The notes: generated by a model not told the origin, from the letters alone. 64,000 nucleotides of DNA from Pseudomonadota bacterium (GCA_023393635.1 JAEWKT010000048.1:41594-105593); one strand, 5' to 3'. Counted from the first letter of the stretch, positions 44,849 through 54,935 are shown. Numbers and translations are program-made.

Positions 44849-45901
44849 TTAAGGAAGTAAAGGCACCATCTCAAGACCCATCGTTTCGGGCAGACCAAAC
44901 ATTAAATTCATGTTTTGCACGGCCTGCCCAGATGCACCTTTGACCAGATTATCCTGCGCCACCAAAATTACCAGCGTATTGCCATTGTTAGGGCGATAAA
45001 GCGCAATACGCAAATGATTGGCCCCACGTACAGAGCGTGTTTCAGGCAAGCTACCTGCTGGCATCACATCTACAAAAGCCTCATCAGCAAAGCATTGTTC
45101 AAATAAGGCCTGTAAGTCAGCTTGCTTGCCCTGCTCCGTTAACTTTAGATACATCGTGGTAAACATACCACGGATCATAGGCACCAGGTGAGGCACAAAA
45201 ATCATTTGATCAAACCAGTGATGCTGGTCATTAATGGCGGTTAAACCCTGCACAATTTCAGGATGATGACGATGACCTTTTACCGCATAAGCTTTAAAAT
45301 TATCTGAGGACTCAGAAAACAAAAGACTGGTTTCAGCTTTTCGGCCAGCACCAGATACACCAGACTTCGCATCGACAATAAGCGTGTCAAAATCAACCAG
45401 CTCGGTGGATGATTTTAATAATGGTAATAAACCCAATTGTACAGTGGTGGGATAACAGCCTGGATTACCAATAATTCTGGCACTCTTAATCGCCTCACGA
45501 TTAATTTCAGGCAGGCCATACACTGATTCTTCTAACAAATCTGGGCAGGCATGTGGCATGTTGTACCATTTTTCAAACTCATCGGTATTTTTAAGTCTAA
45601 AGTCGGCTGCTAAATCAATGACCTTGACACCTGCATTCACCAGCTCTCTAGCTTGTTTCATGGCCACACCATGCGGTGTTGCAAAAAACACCACATCGCA
45701 GCTATTGAGTACCTGTTGATCGACATTGCTAAATTCGAGATCAGTTAAGCCGCGTAAACTAGGAAACATGCTGTCAACACGCGTGCCTGCTTCGGTACGC
45801 GATGTCAGTGCCTTAATTTGCACTTGCGGATGGCGAAGTAAAATCCGAACTAACTCAACCCCTGTATAGCCTGTCCCACCTACAATACCAACTGAAATCA
45901 T
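44849..45901 (-). CDS. argC: N-acetyl-gamma-glutamyl-phosphate reductase
   Basis: Third step of arginine synthesis, reducing the acyl phosphate with NADPH. The NADP site is GIVGGTGYTGVELVRIL at the start, and the active cysteine is in GNPGCYPT. The catalytic His/Arg region is KGHRHHPEI. ATGs at 45904 and 45901 are tandem; the second is better spaced from GGAG. It has 350 residues, normal for the longer ArgC type. Confidence 0.95.
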   Translation of the reverse strand: MISVGIVGGTGYTGVELVRILLRHPQVQIKALTSRTEAGTRVDSMFPSLRGLTDLEFSNVDQQVLNSCDVVFFATPHGVAMKQARELVNAGVKVIDLAADFRLKNTDEFEKWYNMPHACPDLLEESVYGLPEINREAIKSARIIGNPGCYPTTVQLGLLPLLKSSTELVDFDTLIVDAKSGVSGAGRKAETSLLFSESSDNFKAYAVKGHRHHPEIVQGLTAINDQHHWFDQMIFVPHLVPMIRGMFTTMYLKLTEQGKQADLQALFEQCFADEAFVDVMPAGSLPETRSVRGANHLRIALYRPNNGNTLVILVAQDNLVKGASGQAVQNMNLMFGLPETMGLEMVPLLP

Positions 45902-46046
45902 CATTTACTCCACATGCATATTTACCCAACCTGTAGTATGACAGGAAGATTAGCTAGACAAAACCACCGATTATAGTAGACGTTTGAGTTTTTTTGTTCT
46001 TAAATAGCAGCTAGGACTAAAGCCACAATAATTCAGGAGCGCGCGG

Positions 46047-47774
46047 ATGCCCTCGTTATCACCTTACTCTTGCTTATCCAAGCACAGCTTCAATAAATTA
46101 ACTAAAGCTATTTTGATAGGTTTAAGTTCAGCATTATTGCTCAGTGCTTGTGGCAGTGACTCACCCACTGGCAGCACCGCCCCTGTTGAAGCTGAAAAAC
46201 CTGAAAAAACTTATGAGTTGACCGTACGCTCAGCCTTTAATGTTAAAAATGCACAAGTTCGTATTATTAATGCCATAACAGGAAAAGAACTAGACAAAAA
46301 AGATCTAGTTGATGGTGCTGAAATAAAATTTGATGTTAAAGAGTCTAATACTAATGGAAGTCTGCTCATAGCAGAAATTTCAGGTAAAGACAACACAAGT
46401 ACTTATTTTGACCCAACACTGAATACTTTTGCGCCACTAAACATGCCATTGCATGGCGCGTTTATCATGTTAAATACAGATGGTGATGCGGTAATAGTTA
46501 GCCCATTTACCGAAATTGTTTTTCAACGCGCGCTAGTTAGATCAAACAGCTTTGACTCCACCAAGCCAGATTTTAGTAAACTCAATCTAGTGAGTGTAGT
46601 GTATGCTAACCGTGAAGTGTATAGTACCTTTAGAGTTAACCCAGCCACCTTGCTTCCATCTATAGGAAGTATGGATGATTTAAAGAAATTACTTCTTGAT
46701 AGCAGTGAAATCAAAAAACCACTAAACACGACCACTGAATACCTCAATATTTTTTATGGGCTAGGCCATATCAACATTCAACATCGTGAGCATAATAGCG
46801 ACAATGATCGTGATCCTACTCCAGCCCTCACTTTTGCCAAGCGCGCTGGTCAAGATATGCGTGATGGTAGCTTAGATGGTATGGGGTTAGCAGGTGATGG
46901 TATCAACGGCAGTGTGTTTTTAAGCAAACCAATGATTACTCCGCAAACTGTCAACATTGACCCTAAGTTAAATACCAAAGATGGTTTAGAAGCATCTCAA
47001 AAATTAGCTAGAGAAAATTATGCTAATCGCTTAAAACCCGCTGTTCTGGATTTTTTAACCAACACCCTAAAAAGTAGTGATAAAGTTGGCATTGAGTATT
47101 TCACCTCGGTTGATTATTTGACAGGCATGCATGAGAAATATTCAGAAAACATGCCTTCTGTTCCTGCTCCACGTAGCCTTGGCGCGGGTAACTTTAAACG
47201 TGCCTTTGGTTTAGGTCAGATGAAACTCACCAAAGAACCGCAAAAAACCTTAGATGGCAATTGTAAAGAAACCTATACCACGGTAAATCCTGATGCTGGT
47301 AAAGAAGGTAGCACTGATCAATTTGTTAATGTGGACTGTCAAATTGGTGCCAATGCCGATGGTGAGGTAGGCGCATACAATGCTATTGAAAACCTGGTCG
47401 GAAGCTACTCCACCTCAGACAATAGCTGCCAGTTAACTATATATTTCAACGGCAATATTATATTAAGTAAAGGTAATCAACGCTTTAATAGTAGTGTCAA
47501 TCGAGATCAATCAGATGCCATTATTCGCTTAGATCCTAATGTGCAAGTCGCTCCTGACAAACAGCGTTATTTATTAAATGTGGCTTCTGCTGAGCGTAAT
47601 CCACCTGAGTTTATTCAAATACGCACTGAAGGCCAAAATATCATTTCTGCTGTGGCAGGCACTATGAATGTAAAAACAAACGGTGAAGCAACTGATCTTT
47701 TCCCAATGCGGCTGGACAATGAAAAGCTAAGCTGTACAGGTTTTAAACCCGTGTTTAATAAACCAAGTTCTTAA
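46047..47774 (+). CDS. Large secreted lipoprotein of unknown function
   Basis: A 575-residue protein with a lipoprotein signal (LIGLSSALLLSAC, lipobox cysteine near residue 36) and AGGAG before the ATG. Residues about 50-130 form a beta-rich module. The stretch ISPFTEIVFQRAL-like (VSPFTEIVFQRALVRS) and the following NREVYSTFRVNPATLLPSIGS form a second region with loose likeness in layout to the lipoprotein at 31846-33798. The C-terminal half has four cysteines (CKET, CQIG, CQLT, CTGF). No specific family was recognised. Confidence 0.6.
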   Translation: MPSLSPYSCLSKHSFNKLTKAILIGLSSALLLSACGSDSPTGSTAPVEAEKPEKTYELTVRSAFNVKNAQVRIINAITGKELDKKDLVDGAEIKFDVKESNTNGSLLIAEISGKDNTSTYFDPTLNTFAPLNMPLHGAFIMLNTDGDAVIVSPFTEIVFQRALVRSNSFDSTKPDFSKLNLVSVVYANREVYSTFRVNPATLLPSIGSMDDLKKLLLDSSEIKKPLNTTTEYLNIFYGLGHINIQHREHNSDNDRDPTPALTFAKRAGQDMRDGSLDGMGLAGDGINGSVFLSKPMITPQTVNIDPKLNTKDGLEASQKLARENYANRLKPAVLDFLTNTLKSSDKVGIEYFTSVDYLTGMHEKYSENMPSVPAPRSLGAGNFKRAFGLGQMKLTKEPQKTLDGNCKETYTTVNPDAGKEGSTDQFVNVDCQIGANADGEVGAYNAIENLVGSYSTSDNSCQLTIYFNGNIILSKGNQRFNSSVNRDQSDAIIRLDPNVQVAPDKQRYLLNVASAERNPPEFIQIRTEGQNIISAVAGTMNVKTNGEATDLFPMRLDNEKLSCTGFKPVFNKPSS

Positions 47775-47784
47775 ATAAGGTATA

Positions 47785-47824
47785 GTGGCATGTGAGCTTT
47801 AATTGGCATTAGCTCACATGCCAC
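47785..47824. terminator. Perfect 14-bp inverted repeat between convergent genes
   Basis: GTGGCATGTGAGCT pairs with AGCTCACATGCCAC around a 12-nt loop. It overlaps the last codons and stop of the metallopeptidase gene (47809-47811). No U-tract follows, so it might be a processing or antisense-control hairpin rather than a normal terminator. Confidence 0.55.
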
Positions 47825-48531
47825 CATTCTGGCAGCTTAAATTGCTTAAGCTGCTGTCGATGTGGCATATAATTGACATCTACTTTTTGCATTTCCTGCC
47901 AAAATTTTGCTGAATGATTCAATTGCCGCGTATGGCATAGCTCATGCAAAATAACATAGTCAAGCAATGCCACTGGCATTAAAATTAACCCTGCATTTAA
48001 ACTAATTGATTTTTGCGCCGAGCAACTACCCCATCGGGTTTTTGCATGACGTACTTGGCATGTAGAATACTCAAAGCCATGCTGCATGGCCAAATCGTTT
48101 AGTCTTTGCGGCAAATGCATTGTGGCCTGATCACGTACCCACTGCTTTAAAATTTTGCCTGCTTGCTCTATAGGGACAATAAGCTGATGCTCTACAGTGT
48201 CAACAACCGCCTGATGAGCATGAATTGCCCCATGACTTTTCATATGGTTATTTTCTAAAACCACTTCAAAGCATTGATTTAATAGTGGCAGGGTAATTTT
48301 TTCTCCGTTTGTAGGCATTTGACCTGACAAATTTTGTGCATACACTTTATTCCATGTGTGAACAAGCCAGCTCTCTGACTCCTTTAAAAATGCTTGTATT
48401 TTTTGCTCAGAGATATTAGGCGGTGTCGTTAAAAAAACCTGATAATGTTGAATGCTTAACTTTAAGCGACGTGCATTGGTTTTTACCCGTCGCTGAATGG
48501 ATGGAATAGTTGACTGAGGAGAACTGTTCAA
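47809..48531 (-). CDS. YgjP-like (DUF45/M48-type) metallopeptidase
   Basis: A 240-residue protein with the zinc motif HELCHTRQLNHSAKFW near residue 200. Conserved ARHAKTRWGSCS-like text (VRHAKTRWGSCSAQKSISLN) is the family mark of the YgjP/UTP-pyrophosphatase group. Only a TTG at 48531 fits the start, and the ribosome site is weak. It lies 19 bp after rpiA on the same strand, so the two are likely co-transcribed. Some relatives are suggested nucleotide pyrophosphatases; its activity is unknown. Confidence 0.78.
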   Translation of the reverse strand: MNSSPQSTIPSIQRRVKTNARRLKLSIQHYQVFLTTPPNISEQKIQAFLKESESWLVHTWNKVYAQNLSGQMPTNGEKITLPLLNQCFEVVLENNHMKSHGAIHAHQAVVDTVEHQLIVPIEQAGKILKQWVRDQATMHLPQRLNDLAMQHGFEYSTCQVRHAKTRWGSCSAQKSISLNAGLILMPVALLDYVILHELCHTRQLNHSAKFWQEMQKVDVNYMPHRQQLKQFKLPEWWHVS

Positions 48532-48550
48532 AAAAATATGCCGATTTACT

Positions 48551-49222
48551 TTATTGTGGCTTTACCACACGCACGCCATTATCACCTGCAATCAAGGCTA
48601 GTTGTGCACCTTGCATGGCAAAAATACCATTAGTCACTACACCAGGAATATTATTAATGATGGCTTCCATTTCAATAGGATTAAGAATATCAAGGTTAAA
48701 AACATCCAGAATGACATTACCATTATCGGTAATCACACCCTCGCGATAAGCTGGATCACCTCCTAAGGCAGCAATTTTACGTGCCACACTAGAACGTGCC
48801 ATTGGGATCACCTCAACAGGAACTGGAAAATCACGCCCAAGCTGCCCTACCCATTTGGATTCATCCACAATACAAATAAACTGCCGAGCCACCGAAGCTA
48901 CAATTTTTTCACGTGTCAGGGCTGCACCGCCACCTTTAATCATATGCAAATGACGGTCAATTTCATCCGCTCCATCAACATAAGCGTCCAGACTGCCCAC
49001 ATGATTTAGCTCGATGACATCAATACCCACTGCTTTTAAGCGTTCTTCGGTAGCCTTGGAGCTAGCCACTGCGCCCTCTAACTGCAAGCTTGGCAACATA
49101 TCAATTAAAAAATTAACTGTACTGCCAGTACCTACACCAATAATGCCGCCTTTAGGTAAATAAGCTAATGCAGCTTCGGCCGCCATGCGCTTGCGTTCAT
49201 TTTGCACTGATGCATTGGTCAT
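48551..49222 (-). CDS. rpiA: Ribose-5-phosphate isomerase A
   Basis: It interconverts ribose 5-phosphate and ribulose 5-phosphate. The signatures GVGTGSTVN, DGADEID and KGGGAALTREK are complete. The 223 residues fit. It diverges from ilvA. Confidence 0.95.
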   Translation of the reverse strand: MTNASVQNERKRMAAEAALAYLPKGGIIGVGTGSTVNFLIDMLPSLQLEGAVASSKATEERLKAVGIDVIELNHVGSLDAYVDGADEIDRHLHMIKGGGAALTREKIVASVARQFICIVDESKWVGQLGRDFPVPVEVIPMARSSVARKIAALGGDPAYREGVITDNGNVILDVFNLDILNPIEMEAIINNIPGVVTNGIFAMQGAQLALIAGDNGVRVVKPQ

Positions 49223-49326
49223 TAAGTTGTCTCATAGGTGAAAATATATTTGCGCCAATTTTAAGTCTTGTCGCCCTTAAAACGCTACAATAAGCTGCTT
49301 CTTTTTTTATACAGGTGAAATTTACC

Positions 49327-50871
49327 ATGCTCTCGCGTTGGGTCAGACAAATCTTACAAGCAACTGTTTACGATGTTGCCATAGAAACCCCTTTAGAAGC
49401 TGCCCCACGAATTTCTGAGCGACTAAACAATAATATTCGCTTTAAGCGTGAAGACTTGCAACCTGTATTTTCTTTTAAACTGCGCGGTGCATACAACCGT
49501 ATCAGCCAAATGCCCACTGAGCAGCTGGCTCGTGGGGTGATTTGTGCCTCTGCTGGTAACCATGCACAAGGCGTTGCGTATTCTGGGCAAAAATTAGGTA
49601 TTAAAACCATTATTGTCATGCCTGGCACCACACCTGATATTAAGGTTAATGCCGTAAAACGGCTTGGTGGTGAGGTCATATTGCATGGGGACAGCTTTGA
49701 TGTGGCCAATCAATATGCGATACAACGCGCGCAAGAAGAAGGCCTGGCTTATATACCGCCTTATGATGATGAACTTGTTATTGCTGGCCAAGGCACCATC
49801 GCCACAGAAATTTTGAAACAATGGCGCCAAGTCGAATATGTGTTTGTTGCAGTAGGTGGTGGTGGCCTAATTGCTGGGGTGGCTGCTTATCTTGGCGAAG
49901 TGGCACCGCATGTTAAAATCATTGGCGTAGAGTCCAATGAATCTGCCTGCTTGCAAGCTGCTTTTGAACATAATGAGCGCGTCAAGCTACCGCAGGTTGG
50001 TTTGTTTGCTGATGGCACTGCTGTGGCACAAATTGGTAAGCTGCCTTTTGAGGTATTGCATTTACAAAAATCTGATGGCTCTGGGCTTATTGTTGAACCT
50101 GATATTGTTACCTGCACGACTGATGAAATTTGCGCAGCGATTAAAGATGTGTTTGAAGAAAACCGAACCATTGTTGAGCCATCGGGCGCGCTGGCATTGG
50201 CTGGTCTAAAAAAATACGTAGCGCAGCATCAGATTGCACAAAAAAATATGGTAGCCATTGTGTGTGGCGCCAACATGAATTTTGACCGATTACGTTATAT
50301 TGCTGAGCGCACTGAAATTGGGGAAAAACGTGAGGCGATTTTTGCAGTAACTATTCCTGAAGAAAAAGGCGCTTATCTGGATTTTTGCCGCGCGTTAAAA
50401 GGGCGCGTGATTACCGAGTTTAATTATCGCTATCAAGCCCCTACTGGATCTGGCAAAGCATGTGCCAATATTTTTGTGGGCATTGGCTTAAAAAATGGCG
50501 AGCTTGAGCATCAGGAAATTTTAAGCGATCTGGCAAAATATCAGGTCACTGATTTAACCAATGATGAAGTGGCTAAATTGCATATTCGTTATCTGATTGG
50601 CGGGCAAGCGCAATTGTCCGATGAGCATTTATTTCGTGTGGAGTTTCCTGAACGTCCTGGCGCATTACTGACCTTTTTGGAGCGTCTTGGCCAGCAATTT
50701 AATATTTCTTTATTTCATTATCGCAATCATGGTGCGGCTGAAGGCCGTGTGCTGATGGGGCTGCAATTAGGTCAACATCAGCCGCATGATTTACATACTG
50801 CACTTGATGCTATTGCTTATCCATATGAGGAAATTACTAATAATGCTGGTTATCAGTTGTTCTTAAAATAG
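49327..50871 (+). CDS. ilvA: Biosynthetic threonine deaminase
   Basis: It converts threonine to 2-oxobutanoate, the first committed step to isoleucine. The lysine that binds PLP is in SFKLRGAYNR (about residues 55-64) and the glycine loop is VGGGGLIAG. Two C-terminal ACT-like domains (about 330-420 and 425-514) are the allosteric isoleucine/valine sites. ATG at 49327 has AGGTGA upstream and matches the usual MLSR-type N-terminus; the GTG four codons earlier is less likely. It is followed by a hairpin and then the CRISPR array. Confidence 0.95.
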   Translation: MLSRWVRQILQATVYDVAIETPLEAAPRISERLNNNIRFKREDLQPVFSFKLRGAYNRISQMPTEQLARGVICASAGNHAQGVAYSGQKLGIKTIIVMPGTTPDIKVNAVKRLGGEVILHGDSFDVANQYAIQRAQEEGLAYIPPYDDELVIAGQGTIATEILKQWRQVEYVFVAVGGGGLIAGVAAYLGEVAPHVKIIGVESNESACLQAAFEHNERVKLPQVGLFADGTAVAQIGKLPFEVLHLQKSDGSGLIVEPDIVTCTTDEICAAIKDVFEENRTIVEPSGALALAGLKKYVAQHQIAQKNMVAIVCGANMNFDRLRYIAERTEIGEKREAIFAVTIPEEKGAYLDFCRALKGRVITEFNYRYQAPTGSGKACANIFVGIGLKNGELEHQEILSDLAKYQVTDLTNDEVAKLHIRYLIGGQAQLSDEHLFRVEFPERPGALLTFLERLGQQFNISLFHYRNHGAAEGRVLMGLQLGQHQPHDLHTALDAIAYPYEEITNNAGYQLFLK

Positions 50872-50881
50872 TTTTAGAATT

Positions 50882-50913
50882 TTAAAGCATGGAAAATTAA
50901 ATTCATGCTTTAA
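50882..50913 (+). terminator. Possible ilvA terminator
   Basis: TTAAAGCATG pairs with CATGCTTTAA around a 12-nt loop, 11 bp past the ilvA stop. The U-tract is weak (CTTTGT). It may also stop transcription coming out of the CRISPR array. Confidence 0.45.
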
Positions 50914-50978
50914 CTTTGTAGCTATAAAAGTGAGTTGTTAAACAATTCACTAGGATATTAGCTTAGTAATTTATATTT

Positions 50979-51066
50979 CACATAAGCTGCCTATGCGGTA
51001 GTGAACAGGTACGGCGCGCGCGCTTTTTATTACCTTTATTTCTAAGCTGCCTACGCGGCAGTGAAC
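50979..51066 (-). repeat. Divergent repeats R1 and R2 at the trailer end
   Basis: R1 (50979-51006) has a broken stem and a changed 3' end (CTTATGTG). R2 (51039-51066) keeps the stem but has the loop GCGTA instead of ATGCA, close to the loops of common I-F repeats. Both mark the oldest end of the array. Confidence 0.9.
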
Positions 51067-54000
51067 ATTATTAATCTCCCATCCCAAAACGGCGCTTGTT
51101 TCTAAGCTGCCTGCATGGCAGTGAACGGCCGCCCTAGCTTGTAAGACTGGCGTATCAGTTTCTAAGCTGCCTGCATGGCAGTGAACCTTATTTTGGCTAC
51201 TCAACTGATGGCTTTGTGTTTCTAAGCTGCCTGCATGGCAGTGAACATTAATTCAATGCGAGCAAGGCACGACCGAATTTTCTAAGCTGCCTGCATGGCA
51301 GTGAACAATTAGCCCGCATCCCTACGCATATGCCATGGTTTCTAAGCTGCCTGCATGGCAGTGAACAGGTGGGTCATGACGAATGGCTTCCATTTTAATT
51401 TCTAAGCTGCCTGCATGGCAGTGAACACATCAGCAATCGGGGCTATCTGTGGCATTTGTTTCTAAGCTGCCTGCATGGCAGTGAACCGCAAATACTATCT
51501 TTATATAGTCGGGCAGCATTTCTAAGCTGCCTGCATGGCAGTGAACGGGTTTCATATTGCGATGGTTAAACAGCACAATTTCTAAGCTGCCTGCATGGCA
51601 GTGAACCACTGGCACCGTTTCCCACACGCGATACCATATTTCTAAGCTGCCTGCATGGCAGTGAACATAGACAGCCTCAAACTTTCCCGTATCCTTACTT
51701 TCTAAGCTGCCTGCATGGCAGTGAACTTCTAACACGCTTACGCTTAGACCCGCCAATTTTTCTAAGCTGCCTGCATGGCAGTGAACTCTAATGCGCCATC
51801 ATTCATAACCTTTCCTCATTTCTAAGCTGCCTGCATGGCAGTGAACCCGACCAGTTCAGCCGCCCGATCTTTGGCGTATTTCTAAGCTGCCTGCATGGCA
51901 GTGAACTGCGGCCAGATGCACCGCGTTTGACATATTGATTTCTAAGCTGCCTGCATGGCAGTGAACTCCAAGCGTTTTGGATTGGGTGCACTGCCTAATT
52001 TCTAAGCTGCCTGCATGGCAGTGAACGTGCAGCGCAAGCCGCACGCGATACCTTTACTTTTCTAAGCTGCCTGCATGGCAGTGAACTTCCAGAATCCTTG
52101 CAAGTGGGCAATCGCAACTTTCTAAGCTGCCTGCATGGCAGTGAACCATTTGTGTTGATATAGGTTTGATATACACGCTTTCTAAGCTGCCTGCATGGCA
52201 GTGAACGCCGCTTTTGTGGCTGGTCAGGTCAAGCCACCTTTCTAAGCTGCCTGCATGGCAGTGAACCTAGTTTAAAAGAAAAACGGTAATGAGAGGTGTT
52301 TCTAAGCTGCCTGCATGGCAGTGAACATATCGAGTTTAGCCAAGCGCTTATTTTTGCTTTTCTAAGCTGCCTGCATGGCAGTGAACGCGTCAAAGTGTCA
52401 TGAACTTGGGGTTGAAGTTTTCTAAGCTGCCTGCATGGCAGTGAACTGACATGGCACGTAGCCAACTAAACGCGGCTGTTTCTAAGCTGCCTGCATGGCA
52501 GTGAACCTACCGCCTAACCACCCGCAAGGAATCACTATTTTCTAAGCTGCCTGCATGGCAGTGAACGCAAAGCAATTTCAGCTTGTGCGCGACCGTATTT
52601 TCTAAGCTGCCTGCATGGCAGTGAACAACCTTTCGGAGTACCTTGCCAATCTCCGTCATTTCTAAGCTGCCTGCATGGCAGTGAACCTGCGCCTGCATCT
52701 GTTTCTTATACAGTTAAATTTCTAAGCTGCCTGCATGGCAGTGAACGGCTGATTATTTACATCATCTGTATCGGTAGAGGAGTTTCTAAGCTGCCTGCAT
52801 GGCAGTGAACAGCGTATATAACGGCAGGCTATTGACTTTGTTTTTCTAAGCTGCCTGCATGGCAGTGAACGATATGACAGCATCCATTTCTTTTTGCCGT
52901 TATTTCTAAGCTGCCTGCATGGCAGTGAACCAAATCTTAAAGATTTTGGCGCGATCGGCAATTTTCTAAGCTGCCTGCATGGCAGTGAACATATTGTTGC
53001 CTTGAATATATAATTCAGACCATTTCTAAGCTGCCTGCATGGCAGTGAACAGACGGGCTCCAAAATTATCAGCTCTCCACAATTTCTAAGCTGCCTGCAT
53101 GGCAGTGAACGCTTGTCACCCATGGACCAGACATTAGCAGTATTTCTAAGCTGCCTGCATGGCAGTGAACTCGCTACAGCACCCGCTGGGGTGGCCGTTA
53201 AATTTCTAAGCTGCCTGCATGGCAGTGAACCAGCAATTTCAGCTTGTGTACCTTGCATAGCATTTCTAAGCTGCCTGCATGGCAGTGAACTTGACACACG
53301 CATTAGTACATTGCGCGTTGGCTTTCTAAGCTGCCTGCATGGCAGTGAACTCTGGAATTTCGCCATGTGGTTAGTGTCTTTGTTTCTAAGCTGCCTGCAT
53401 GGCAGTGAACATGACAAAATGATGTTGGCAGCAATAGCTTCATTTCTAAGCTGCCTGCATGGCAGTGAACTTAAAGAGCAGCAGCTCCAATCTGTTCCTG
53501 TTATTTCTAAGCTGCCTGCATGGCAGTGAACAAACTACCGCAAAATGGGTACTTCATGCGCAATTTCTAAGCTGCCTGCATGGCAGTGAACGCAGGGGTG
53601 GTGGTGGCGTATGTAGCGCCTGTTTTCTAAGCTGCCTGCATGGCAGTGAACGCTAGACGGCATTACACCAGAGCCTAAATACATTTCTAAGCTGCCTGCA
53701 TGGCAGTGAACTTATTTTTTCAAAACTACGTTCAACTATTTGATTTCTAAGCTGCCTGCATGGCAGTGAACGATAAATCCTTATATTTTATAAACTTATT
53801 CCATTTCTAAGCTGCCTGCATGGCAGTGAACTTGAGCCAACATAGATGGGCGTTTCAGGTTTTTTTCTAAGCTGCCTGCATGGCAGTGAACCAGGATATA
53901 GCGAGAATCAGGCGGCTAGTATTTTTCTAAGCTGCCTGCATGGCAGTGAACGAGATTCGATGGTTTGCAGGTTTGGTTTTTTATTTCTAAGCTGCCTGCA

Positions 54001-54851
54001 TGGCAGTGAAGGCCGCATTATCCCAAATAAGCTACCACAGCAATTTCTAAGCTGCCTGCATGGCAGTGAACCAAAAAACCGCATTGAAAACTATTTGGCT
54101 AAATTTCTAAGCTGCCTGCATGGCAGTGAACTATATAATGAATTTAGCATCTAACTGTATACATTTCTAAGCTGCCTGCATGGCAGTGAACTGCCAACGC
54201 TTTAATGTGCGTGAGGATATATTTTTCTAAGCTGCCTGCATGGCAGTGAACTATCTCCGTCTATGTATCGCCACATCATGTTTTTTCTAAGCTGCCTGCA
54301 TGGCAGTGAACTAGGCGATGAAATGGGGCTTGTCTGTATTGGTTTTCTAAGCTGCCTGCATGGCAGTGAACGGCAGCGATTGACTCAAATTCACCTTGTG
54401 TGCTTTCTAAGCTGCCTGCATGGCAGTGAACAGGTTTGATTGCAGGAAGCGTTTTTTTACTTTTTTCTAAGCTGCCTGCATGGCAGTGAACTCAAACAGC
54501 CATCTGTTCACGCTTGGATTAAATTTCTAAGCTGCCTGCATGGCAGTGAACTATGATGCCTAACACCGTTGCTGCAATGGAAATTTCTAAGCTGCCTGCA
54601 TGGCAGTGAACCTTATGTGGGTTTACTCGGGCTTTTTGGTATTTTTCTAAGCTGCCTGCATGGCAGTGAACCGTCCTGAGAACGCGTTAAAAATGGGTTG
54701 TATTTTCTAAGCTGCCTGCATGGCAGTGAACCCGTCAATGGACGGCTCAACCTTTTGCTCAATTTTCTAAGCTGCCTGCATGGCAGTGAACTCAAGCTCG
54801 GACACATCAGGAAATAGGTTGTTTTTCTAAGCTGCCTGCATGGCAGTGAAC
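50979..54851 (-). CRISPR. Type I-F CRISPR array, 65 repeats, 64 spacers, no cas genes in the window
   Basis: The repeat is 28 bp. Read on the minus strand, its parts in order are: GTTCA, stem CTGCC, loop ATGCA, stem GGCAG, 8-nt handle CTTAGAAA. This is the type I-F (Csy) layout, with the Cas6f hairpin. Spacers are 32 bp except two: 36 bp at 52747-52782 and 33 bp at 53471-53503. Repeats R3-R65 are identical by eye, except that R51 (ends 54011) has a changed first base. The two repeats at the low-coordinate end (R1, R2) differ, so that end is the old one and the leader is at 54852-55049. The unit of 60 bp is a multiple of three, which creates long false reading frames through the array. No cas gene is present from 1 to 64000. 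Confidence 0.98.
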
Positions 54852-54855
54852 AGTA

Positions 54856-54885
54856 ATTTTAAAGCAAAAATATAAGTTACAACAA
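54856..54885 (-). promoter_or_regulatory. Candidate pre-crRNA promoter
   Basis: Minus strand: -35 TTGTTG (54885-54880), 18-bp spacer, -10 TAAAAT (54861-54856). Transcription would start within a few bases of the first repeat. Confidence 0.4.
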
Positions 54886-54935
54886 GCATTTATCATGGAT
54901 TTTTGCATTTTACCCAATTAAAAAATGACCAGTTA

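Noticed and set aside
51619..52058. Spacers S11 and S18 share 11 nt (CACGCGATACC)
   Set aside because: With about 2 kb of spacer, one 11-nt match is expected by chance; no matching protein frame.
53231..53262. Idea that S38 is a duplicate of S27
   Set aside because: The shared part is only 17 nt, offset by three bases, with different seed regions, so it is not a copied repeat-spacer unit.
50971..54807. Many open frames of 60-230 codons on both strands with repeating SLPCRQLR or VHCHAGSLE text
   Set aside because: They are translations of the CRISPR repeat. The 60-bp unit is a multiple of three, so frames stay open through the array; none has a ribosome site or a family.
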